Source: Chitinophagales bacterium
Lineage (GTDB): Bacteria > Bacteroidota > Bacteroidia > Chitinophagales > Saprospiraceae
Length of the DNA: 64,000 bases
Assembly: GCA_013298955.1 (NCBI GenBank)
Contig: JAAFJT010000004.1
Coordinates: 26,911 to 90,910, forward strand
Direction of reading: 5' to 3'
The notes under the pieces are model-generated. The model saw only the letters and a list, made by a program, of their open reading frames with translations, made no database searches and had not been told where the DNA came from. This document shows, piece after piece, positions 36,232 to 43,186 of the stretch (position 1 is the stretch's first letter; every line of letters starts with the position of its first letter). The position numbers were made by a program, and so were the translations under genes.

Positions 36232-36468
36232 ATGGCAACTATTGCAGACAAAGTTAAAGAAATCATTGTCAACAAATTGGGCGTTGATGAATCTGAAGTC
36301 GTCGCAGATGCGAATTTCACTAATGATTTGGGTGCAGATTCTTTGGACACCGTGGAATTGATCATGGAGTTTGAAAAAGAATTTAACGTCACGATTCCCG
36401 ACGAAGAAGCAGAACGCATCCAAACGGTAGGTGATGCAATTGATTATTTAACAACAGCAAAAGTGTAA
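36232..36468 (+). CDS. acpP: acyl carrier protein
   Basis: A 78-residue ACP starting [12 protein letters not shown]. The phosphopantetheine site is Ser37 in GADSLDTVE. The open frame extends 23 codons upstream to 36163, but those residues are unlike ACP and the ATG at 36232 gives the standard length. It carries the growing acyl chain in type II fatty acid synthesis. fabF and rnc follow, a conserved Bacteroidota order. A strong terminator lies between acpP and fabF. Confidence 0.95.
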   Translation: MATIADKVKEIIVNKLGVDESEVVADANFTNDLGADSLDTVELIMEFEKEFNVTIPDEEAERIQTVGDAIDYLTTAKV

Positions 36469-36538
36469 CCCCTCCAAAGGATTACCTTGAGCGCGAATCG
36501 GAAACCGATTTTAGGTTTTGGAGCGACCGTTCCATCCA

Positions 36539-36587
36539 AAAAAATCCGCAAATCGACTTAAAAAGTCCTGATTTGCGGATTTTTTTG
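36539..36587 (+). terminator. intrinsic terminator of acpP
   Basis: A stem of AAAATCCGCAAATC and GATTTGCGGATTTT ends in seven T, 70 bases after the acpP stop. This gives acpP its own transcript, as expected for a very abundant protein. Confidence 0.75.
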
Positions 36588-36604
36588 TAAAAAGGGGCGA
36601 TTTT

Positions 36605-36637
36605 TTTGGAAGGTACGCTATTTTTATTGTAACTTTG
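36605..36637 (+). promoter_or_regulatory. promoter: TTTG and TAACTTTG, spacer 21, for fabF
   Basis: TTTG at 36605-36608 and TAACTTTG at 36630-36637 match the Bacteroidota consensus. fabF starts 245 bases downstream, so transcription from here gives an unusually long 5' leader that contains no convincing reading frame. Confidence 0.6.
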
Positions 36638-36882
36638 CTGCAAGATTGACCATCTACAAATTTTTTTAAGAAGCGTTTTTAATCAAAGTGCAATTAGGCG
36701 AACGGTTCTTATTGTTCATAGCCTCATCACGCCATTTTGTTGCACGACTGTTAACGTTGATTTGCAGTGAGTTCGCAGCTACATCGGATTCGTGTTAATG
36801 ACAATAATACTTTGTATAACATTGATTACCAATACATTACAAAACCCAAACCGCCTTCATCGGTTGCCATAAAACAAAAAGA

Positions 36883-38130
36883 ATGAAAAGAGTGGTTATT
36901 ACCGGTATGGGTGCTGTTACGCCCATCGGCAACACCGTTTCTGAATATTTGCAGCATTTGCAACAAGGCGTGAGTGGTTCGGCTGCGATTACGCGGTTCG
37001 ACGCATCGCTTTTTAAAACGCGTTTTGCGTGCGAAGTCAAAAATTTTAAACCCGAAGTCGCTATTGATAAAAAGGAAGTGCGGCGCATGGATTTATATGC
37101 GCAATTCGCGCTCGTAGCGACGGATGAGGCGATAAAAATGTCGGGGCTTGACCTAAAAACGGTGGATTTAGACCGTTGCGGCATCATTTATGCTTCGGGA
37201 ATAGGTGGTTTGATGACGCTTGAGCAAGAAATATCGGATTTTGCGCGCGGCAATGGTACGCCGCGTTACAGTCCGTTTATGATTCCAAAAATGATTACGA
37301 ATATTTCCGCAGGTCATATTGCCATAAAATATGGTTTTCGTGGATTGAATTATACCACCGTTTCGGCTTGCGCGAGTGCGAATCACACGCTTATCAATGC
37401 GTTGGATTCTATTCGATTAGGCAAAGCGGATGTGCTGATTACAGGTGGGTCGGAAGCGACGATTTGTGCAACAGGCGTTGGCGGCTTTACGGCAATGCAC
37501 GCGATGTCCACTCGCAATGGCGATTTTGCAACGGCTTCGCGTCCGTTTGATAAGGAGAGAGATGGTTTTGTCTTGGGCGAAGGCGGGGCAACCTTGATTT
37601 TGGAAGAATTGGAACATGCCCGTAAACGGGGTGCGCGGATTTTGGCAGAAGTCGTTGGAGGGGGTATGAATTGTGACGCGTATCACATCACCGCGCCGCA
37701 TCCTGACGGGATTGGCGTAGTGAAATGTATGCAATTAGCCATGAAAGATGCGCAGTTGAACCCCGAAACGGTGGATTATGTCAATGTGCATGGCACTTCA
37801 ACCCCTTTGGGCGATGTGGCGGAGGTAAAAGCGTTGGCAAAAATGTTTGGCTCACATGTTTATAATTTAAATATCAGTTCGACAAAATCCATGACGGGGC
37901 ATTTATTGGGCGCAGCAGGGGCGATTGAAGCAGTGGCGGCGGTGTTGAGTTTGCAACATGATTTTATTCCGCCGACGATTAATCATCATACACAAGACCC
38001 TGCGATTGATGCCAAATTGAATTTGACTTTGAATGTTGCGCAAGCGCGAAAAGTCAAAGTGGTTATGAGCAATGGATTTGGATTTGGCGGGCATAATACG
38101 TCTGTAATATTCAAAAAATATGAATTGTAA
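36883..38130 (+). CDS. fabF: beta-ketoacyl-ACP synthase II
   Basis: A 415-residue KAS II. The start MKRVVITGMGAVTPIG is typical. The active-site Cys is in TVSACASANHTL (about 164), and the two His are in VNVHGTSTPLGD (about 304) and KSMTGHLLGAAGA (about 340). It elongates acyl-ACP in fatty acid synthesis and is encoded next to acpP and upstream of rnc. Confidence 0.96.
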   Translation: MKRVVITGMGAVTPIGNTVSEYLQHLQQGVSGSAAITRFDASLFKTRFACEVKNFKPEVAIDKKEVRRMDLYAQFALVATDEAIKMSGLDLKTVDLDRCGIIYASGIGGLMTLEQEISDFARGNGTPRYSPFMIPKMITNISAGHIAIKYGFRGLNYTTVSACASANHTLINALDSIRLGKADVLITGGSEATICATGVGGFTAMHAMSTRNGDFATASRPFDKERDGFVLGEGGATLILEELEHARKRGARILAEVVGGGMNCDAYHITAPHPDGIGVVKCMQLAMKDAQLNPETVDYVNVHGTSTPLGDVAEVKALAKMFGSHVYNLNISSTKSMTGHLLGAAGAIEAVAAVLSLQHDFIPPTINHHTQDPAIDAKLNLTLNVAQARKVKVVMSNGFGFGGHNTSVIFKKYEL

Positions 38131-38270
38131 CTATCATGTGTTAGGCTCTGAATTAATAATATACCACCGTTCATGGTTCTTAAACACAGCATTCTAAGTA
38201 GTTGAATCGAAATACCCTATGAGCAAGGTCGCGAGGGCGCAACCGTATCCATTAGTCACAAAATAAAATT

Positions 38271-38754
38271 CGGTGCGTAGCACCCTAATATGCACCGTTT
38301 TATCAATATTTCAGTGCTACGCACCTTTAAAACGGGGTTTTGAATCGCATTTGCTACCAATATTGCGGTGCATTTGCTACCAATATTGCGGTGCTACGCA
38401 CCTTTAAAACGGGGTTTTGAATCGCATTTGCTACCAATATTGCGGTGCATTTGCTACCAATATTGCGGTGCTACGCACCTTTAAAACGGGGTTTTGAATC
38501 GCATTTGCTACCAATATTGCGGTGCTACGCACCTTTAAAACGGGGTTTTGAATCGCATTTGCTACCAATATTGCGGTGCTACGCACCTTTAAAACGGGGT
38601 TTTGAATCGCATTTGCTTATTATAGTTGCATTTGCTACCAATATTGCGGTGCTACGCACCTTTAAAACGGGGTTTTGAATCGCATTTGCTACCAATATTG
38701 CGGTGCTACGCACCTTTAAAACGGGGTTTTGAATCGCATTTGCTTATTATAGTT
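38271..38754. repeat. 54-bp tandem array (seven units) with 77-bp variants
   Basis: Units beginning CACCTTTAAAACGGGG start at 38322, 38399, 38476, 38530, 38584, 38657 and 38711, with spacings of 77, 77, 54, 54, 73 and 54. The 77-bp form contains an extra copy of a 23-bp piece (CATTTGCTACCAATATTGCG and three more bases); the 73-bp one has a TTATTATAGTT insert that also ends the array. A divergent inverted unit GGTGCGTAGCACC lies at 38272-38284. Each unit has the mini-hairpin GGTGC-TAC-GCACC. Because 54 is a multiple of three, a meaningless repetitive reading frame runs through it. Confidence 0.9.
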
Positions 38755-39092
38755 TAAAACTATTTTTAAACTTTTTTGTATAAAACAATTGACAAATACT
38801 ATAATGATTATTAAAACAATTTGCTGTTAATTACAACAACAAAAGTGCTACCATTTTTTTTAAAAAATTTAAATAAAATAATTTAAATAAAAATAAATCA
38901 AGGTGTCCTTATTGTGGTATAGCCCAATCATTTTCCAAACATCGTATCTTTATTTCGATGCTTGAAAAATGGAATCCCACCTTTTTATTTTTTATTAAAT
39001 AATTGATTTTCAATGATTTAAATGAGTTTGCTTGCCTTTTGTGACCTGTGATTAAAGCATTATTACCTCATCTTGATTATCTAATTAGTGCG
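38755..39092. other. AT-rich spacer upstream of rnc
   Basis: About 340 very AT-rich bases. TTATTTCGATG and the TTGATTTTCAATG repeat-like motif precede rnc. I find no gene or RNA here. Confidence 0.4.
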
Positions 39093-39875
39093 ATGTTGGG
39101 CTTCCTTAGAAAAATTTATAATTACAATTTCTCAAAAGACCGAGAAATTGCAAGACGTTTGCGCCCTATACTTGGTTTTGTGCCGAAAGATTTGGGACTT
39201 TATAAACTCGCTTTTTACCATAAATCCACCAATCCTGAAAAGGCAAATGGGGCTACTCAAAATAATGAACGCTTAGAATATCTGGGCGATGCTGTCTTAG
39301 GAACGATTGTGGCGGAATACCTTTTCAACAAATATCCCAATAGTGATGAAGGTTTTTTGACCAAAATGCGCTCTAAAATGGTGAAACGCAATTCATTGAA
39401 TCGGATTGGGGATGAGATGGGGTTGGACATCATCCTTCAAGAATACAATAATGCTCGATTGAGTCGGTCAATGTTGGGCAATGCCGTCGAAGCGTTGGTG
39501 GGTGCGGTTTATTTGGAATTGGGTTATGAACGGACGAAAAAATTCGTCATTCGGAAAGTATTGAGGCGGTATTTGGACATTCATGAATTGGAAACCTATG
39601 ATGATAATTTCAAAAGTCAACTCTTAGAATGGAGTCAAAAAAATGGCAAAACCGTTGCTTACAAAGTGATTGCGAAATACAAATTTGAAAAACGAGACCG
39701 TTTTAAAGTAGCCGTTTTGGTCGATGGCGTAAAAGTAGCCGTAGCGGACGATTTCAATAAAAAAGCAGCCGAACAAACAGCTTCTGAAAAAGCATTATCA
39801 TCGATGGGTTTATCCTTCCCCGAAGAGGAGCAGGATGATTCGCCACTACCCGTTGCAGCAAGAGCCGAACATTGA
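39093..39875 (+). CDS. rnc: ribonuclease III
   Basis: A 260-residue protein from the ATG at 39093 (MLGFLRKIYNYNFSKD), preferred over the GTG at 39048 because homologues begin with a similar FLRKI segment. The RNase III signature ERLEYLGDAVLG is at 59-70, with GNAVEALVGAVYLELGY completing the catalytic site, and a double-stranded RNA binding domain (about 160-235; FKSQLLEWSQKNGK, KKAAEQTASEKAL) follows. It cuts dsRNA in rRNA maturation. The acpP-fabF-rnc order is conserved, though here a repeat array separates fabF and rnc. Confidence 0.93.
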   Translation: MLGFLRKIYNYNFSKDREIARRLRPILGFVPKDLGLYKLAFYHKSTNPEKANGATQNNERLEYLGDAVLGTIVAEYLFNKYPNSDEGFLTKMRSKMVKRNSLNRIGDEMGLDIILQEYNNARLSRSMLGNAVEALVGAVYLELGYERTKKFVIRKVLRRYLDIHELETYDDNFKSQLLEWSQKNGKTVAYKVIAKYKFEKRDRFKVAVLVDGVKVAVADDFNKKAAEQTASEKALSSMGLSFPEEEQDDSPLPVAARAEH

Positions 39876-39965
39876 TTATTTGAATCAGGAATTTTAGGCT
39901 ACATCGATTTGATTTTTTTATCAAAAAATCAAATCGATGTAGCCTAAAATTCCTGATTCAAATAA
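39876..39965. terminator. 43-bp-arm hairpin after rnc
   Basis: An arm starting TTATTTGAATCAGGAATTTT (39876-39918) is followed after about four bases by its exact complement (39923-39965). It begins at the rnc stop codon, is nearly the size of the whole spacer before rlmB, and probably terminates rnc. Confidence 0.65.
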
Positions 39966-40006
39966 GCATACTATAATCCGTTTTTAAAAATTTAAAAAAA
40001 AATATA

Positions 40007-40744
40007 TTGGACGATAATAATATGTTAATCTATGGTCGTCATCCTGTTGCAGACGCACTGCGGGCAGGTAAACGCATGGAAAAAGTCATGATACAACAAG
40101 GCATGACAGGCGAAGCCGAAATTGAAATCCGCCACCTTTGTCGCGAACACGAAGTGGTTTTGAGCGTCGTGCCGAAGGAAAAGTTGAATAAATTGGTCAA
40201 TGGCAATCATCAAGGCATCATCGGTATGACTGCGGCGATTGAATACACGACGATTGAGGCTGTGTTGCCGCAGGTAATGGTCACGGGGAAAGTCCCTTTA
40301 CTATTGTTATTGGATGGTGTGACGGATGTGCGTAATCTCGGCGCGATTGTGCGGAGTGCGGAAGTGGCGGGTGTGGATGCAGTCGTTGTGCCGCAAAAAG
40401 GGACGGCGGTCATCAACGCGGAAGCGATAAAAGCCGCTGCAGGTGCGTTCAGTCGAATACCGATTTGTCGGGAGAAAAGTCTGAGCCATGTATTGGATTA
40501 TCTTGGCGAAATGGGCGTGCGCGTGTTTGCGAGCCATTTGAAATCGGGAAAAATGATTTTTGAAAGCGATTTTACCTTACCGACCGCGATTTTAATCGGT
40601 TCGGAAGGGGAAGGTGTGAATCCTGCTTGGCTGAAACGGGCAGATGAAGCGTTTCGCATCCCGCAAATTGGGACAAGTGATTCGTTTAATGTGTCGGTGG
40701 CAACAGGCATTATCTTGTATGAAGTGATGCGACAACGGTTTTGA
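40007..40744 (+). CDS. rlmB: 23S rRNA (guanosine-2'-O-)-methyltransferase RlmB
   Basis: A 245-residue SpoU-type methyltransferase. The N-terminal substrate domain starts IYGRHPVADALRAG. The SPOUT motifs are LLLDGVTDVRNLGAIVRSAEVAGVDAVV (about 103-130), LIGSEGEGV (about 197-205) and DSFNVSVATGIILYE (about 226-240). It methylates G2251 of 23S rRNA. Start is a TTG at 40007 or the ATG at 40022; five residues before IYGRHP fit homologues, so the TTG is chosen with reservation. Confidence 0.88.
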   Translation: MDDNNMLIYGRHPVADALRAGKRMEKVMIQQGMTGEAEIEIRHLCREHEVVLSVVPKEKLNKLVNGNHQGIIGMTAAIEYTTIEAVLPQVMVTGKVPLLLLLDGVTDVRNLGAIVRSAEVAGVDAVVVPQKGTAVINAEAIKAAAGAFSRIPICREKSLSHVLDYLGEMGVRVFASHLKSGKMIFESDFTLPTAILIGSEGEGVNPAWLKRADEAFRIPQIGTSDSFNVSVATGIILYEVMRQRF

Positions 40745-40815
40745 ATAGGAGTCATCCCCAATTTTAGGAAGACCTGCTTGGGACTCCGAAAATTGGGGAT
40801 GACTCCTCATTCAAA
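40741..40815. terminator. bidirectional hairpin terminator
   Basis: Arms AGGAGTCATCCCCAATTTT and AAAATTGGGGATGACTCCT flank a 24-base loop and overlap the stop codons of both rlmB (plus) and the small membrane protein gene (minus). Confidence 0.6.
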
Positions 40816-41056
40816 ACCTTTTGCGTTTTTTTGCGAGTTGATGACTAATCGGTTCCAAAGGCGACTGTGTTTGTCGCGCCTCTATCTGAGGTGGTGCAGG
40901 ATTGGGATTCAAGCAAACCTCTGGAAACCAAAGGACTACTGCCGTCCGAATTACAAGGGCTACGAATAGACCTGCCATACCTCGAAACAACCATTTAATC
41001 AGTTCCCAACGACTCATTTTTTTAGGTGTATCGGGCGTAAAAATTTGAAATTGCAT
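40811..41056 (-). CDS. small single-helix membrane protein, unknown
   Basis: An 81-residue protein with a charged N-terminus (TPKKMSRWELIKWLFRG), one membrane helix (residues about 28-45, MAGLFVALVIRTAVVLWF) and a short proline-rich, basic C-terminus (HQLAKKRKRF). No family is recognised. The composition, a convergent terminator at its stop codon, and the lack of an overlapping gene support a real gene. It is divergent from nothing known and lies 224 bases from the DUF2452 gene. Confidence 0.5.
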   Translation of the reverse strand: MQFQIFTPDTPKKMSRWELIKWLFRGMAGLFVALVIRTAVVLWFPEVCLNPNPAPPQIEARQTQSPLEPISHQLAKKRKRF

Positions 41057-41249
41057 TGTTTAAACAGTATTTTTTTTAATATATATATTTTGAGGTATTG
41101 TTTTGGGTTGCTGCTTTCTGCCAAATATTGAACCAATCTTGCTGCATTGAAAAAAAGTTTATGCTTGACGGCACAAATTTACAAAACTATTATGATACAC
41201 ATCTACATATGTATAAGTGTAGATGTATTTTCACAAATTTTTAACAAAA

Positions 41250-41282
41250 AACGGTTTGGAGGCATTGCACCTCCAAACCGTT
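41250..41282. terminator. hairpin AACGGTTTGGAGG after the DUF2452 gene
   Basis: Perfect 13-bp arms AACGGTTTGGAGG / CCTCCAAACCGTT around CATTGCA at the end of the minus-strand gene, followed on that strand by TTTTTTGTT. The stem resembles the MITE hairpin core. A second short palindrome ACATCTACA / TGTAGATGT is at 41199-41228. Confidence 0.65.
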
Positions 41283-41742
41283 ATTCCGCTTGACTTAAAA
41301 TCTCCCACGTATGGTCATATAACAATTGCACGGTGGCAAGGTAATCATAAGGAGGTTTCACGCCCCACTCTTCGGGGCTAACCAATGAAATCAGTGGATT
41401 CCCTTCCTTTTTACGCTGATACAAATGATAAATATGACCAATAACAGGTCTAAAATTCATGGTTGCTTGATAAATTTGTTCCGAAATCTCTTTTCGGCGT
41501 TGCAAGACTTGAGCTTGCCGTACGAGCGTTTCCATTTGGTCTTTGAGTTGCCCCATTTGACGGTCGGTCTGCTCATACATCGCCATCATGGAATTGCCCT
41601 TGATGCGTCCTTTATCTTCGGGGCGAATCACTGCGCCACCGACACTGGTGGCATAAGGCAAAAACGCAGCATTTTCAGCAATTTTATCGGGGTCAATCGG
41701 ATTGACGAAAGGTTCTTTTTTTTTTTCTTCGGGCATAATCAA
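41281..41742 (-). CDS. DUF2452 family protein
   Basis: A 153-residue soluble protein. The start PFVNPIDPDKIAENAAFLPYATSVGGAVIRPEDKGRIKG and the middle coiled segment (QLKDQMETLVRQAQVLQRRKEISEQIYQATMNF, with the HIYHLY tail) match DUF2452, a small family of unknown function found in Bacteroidota and relatives. Two Met codons at the start (MIMPEEKKK) leave the start uncertain by two residues. Confidence 0.85.
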   Translation of the reverse strand: MIMPEEKKKEPFVNPIDPDKIAENAAFLPYATSVGGAVIRPEDKGRIKGNSMMAMYEQTDRQMGQLKDQMETLVRQAQVLQRRKEISEQIYQATMNFRPVIGHIYHLYQRKKEGNPLISLVSPEEWGVKPPYDYLATVQLLYDHTWEILSQAE

Positions 41743-41903
41743 TTACTTTAATTATCTGTAATAATGCCAAAACACATGGAAAGGTTGTAAAAACTTAATT
41801 TTTGTTGAAAATGGAGTGCGCAAAACGAAAAATAAGGTCTTTATTGGTTTTGGTGTTTTTACCATGATTCGTTTGTTTGGAATGGATAATTAAATCCAAA
41901 ACA

Positions 41904-42794
41904 TTATTTGACCCGCAAGGCATCGATAAACGCAATCGTATCTTGCAAGCCAGAGAGGATATGCACTTTTTCAGGGCGGCGCAACAAAGGCGACATCACT
42001 TGATAGCCCGTCAACAAGATTTGTGAACAAGAGAAGTTTTCAACCAAATCGTCTATATATTTTTGTAAAGTGGTTCTCAATGGATCTTCATTCAGCATCG
42101 TGAAGATATACGTCGGTTTATGAATGCGATACGCATCCGATAAATCCGATATTTGAACCTGCTGACCCAAATAAATCACGCGTTGTCGCCTGCTTTTCAA
42201 CAAATATTGCAAAAATAACATCGTCAATTCTTGATTATCGCCTTCGGGCAGGTACAACATGAAAGATGCTGCATCCCGATTCGACACAGGCGGTTCACGG
42301 TCAATCGCCGCGATGATTTTCTGCCGCACCAAATTACTCATATACGTTTCTTGCACAGGGCGCAAAGAACCCGTCAACCACAAAACACTCAGTTTGCCCA
42401 AAAATGGGTAAATGACTTCAAGCATCGTGCGTTCAAAACCAATCTGTTGTATATTTGCCGCGAACACACGGTCAAATTTACATTCATCCATTTCAATCAT
42501 CGCAATCGTCATCGCATCCGATTGAGTATCATTTTCAAAATTCACTTCTGAAATCGCGGCAACTTTTTCGGCAATATCGCACCGTTTCATACCCGCTAAT
42601 TTAGAAATTTTAAACCCATTTTTGTTTAAAAGCGCGATATTTAACAAAAATTTGAGTTCACAATCTTCATAATATCGAATATTAGAATGGGTGCGCCCTG
42701 GATTTATCAAGGCGTAGCGTTGTTCCCAAATCCGTATCGTATGCGCTTTTACGCCTGAAAGGGTTTCCAAATCTTTGATTGAATAAACAGCCAC
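41904..42794 (-). CDS. MerR-family regulator with B12-binding-like domain
   Basis: A 296-residue protein. Residues 1-70 are a MerR winged helix (YSIKDLETLSGVKAHTIRIWEQRY ... RYYEDCELKFLL). The rest matches the CarH/LitR-type C-terminal region: a helical bundle with a W in the VLWLTGSL position, then a Rossmann-like part (FMLYLPEGDNQELTMLFLQYLLKSRRQRVIYLGQQV). In CarH the equivalent motif is ExHxLG-like with a His that ligates cobalamin; here it reads EGDNQEL, without His. It may have lost B12 or light sensing. It stands alone, and its target is unknown. Confidence 0.85.
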   Translation of the reverse strand: MAVYSIKDLETLSGVKAHTIRIWEQRYALINPGRTHSNIRYYEDCELKFLLNIALLNKNGFKISKLAGMKRCDIAEKVAAISEVNFENDTQSDAMTIAMIEMDECKFDRVFAANIQQIGFERTMLEVIYPFLGKLSVLWLTGSLRPVQETYMSNLVRQKIIAAIDREPPVSNRDAASFMLYLPEGDNQELTMLFLQYLLKSRRQRVIYLGQQVQISDLSDAYRIHKPTYIFTMLNEDPLRTTLQKYIDDLVENFSCSQILLTGYQVMSPLLRRPEKVHILSGLQDTIAFIDALRVK

Positions 42795-43186
42795 GATATT
42801 TTTTTAGATGAATTTGTGTGATAAGACAATGAGGTGACGTATTCTATTGTTTCAACTTGGATTTGGTGGATTGTATTACAATTCATAAAATCTAAGTTGA
42901 AAAAGTTTTTTTACGGTTTTTTGAAATTAAAATCACATATGATAATCGTATAAATTTAAAAAATGCTTATTTTTAACCTTGATTTTAAAAATATTCATTT
43001 TTCTTATAAATATTCATTTGAAAAACAAATATTTGAATTAATTTCGTTCATCTTTTACAGTTTCACGGATACAGGGCTTTTTCACTTGCACTCGCGAGAC
43101 GGTCAATTAACACCCTAATTTATAAAAAGGTTGCAAATTTTTGAATTAAAATAACTATTTATTATCATTTTCATAAAAAAACGCCT
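42795..43186. other. intergenic region upstream of the large T9SS cargo gene
   Basis: A 392-base AT-rich divergent promoter region. AATATTCATTT repeats occur at 43007-43030. No gene, RNA or strong hairpin is visible. Confidence 0.4.

Noticed and set aside
38445..38678. 77-codon repetitive open frame (LLPILRCYAPLKRGFESH units)
   Set aside because: It is produced by the 54-bp tandem array, whose unit length is a multiple of three; no start signal, and its frame is broken by the 73- and 77-bp variants.
26283..38754. CRISPR array
   Set aside because: The 52/54-bp arrays have no unique spacers between repeats and no cas genes are near; whole units are repeated.
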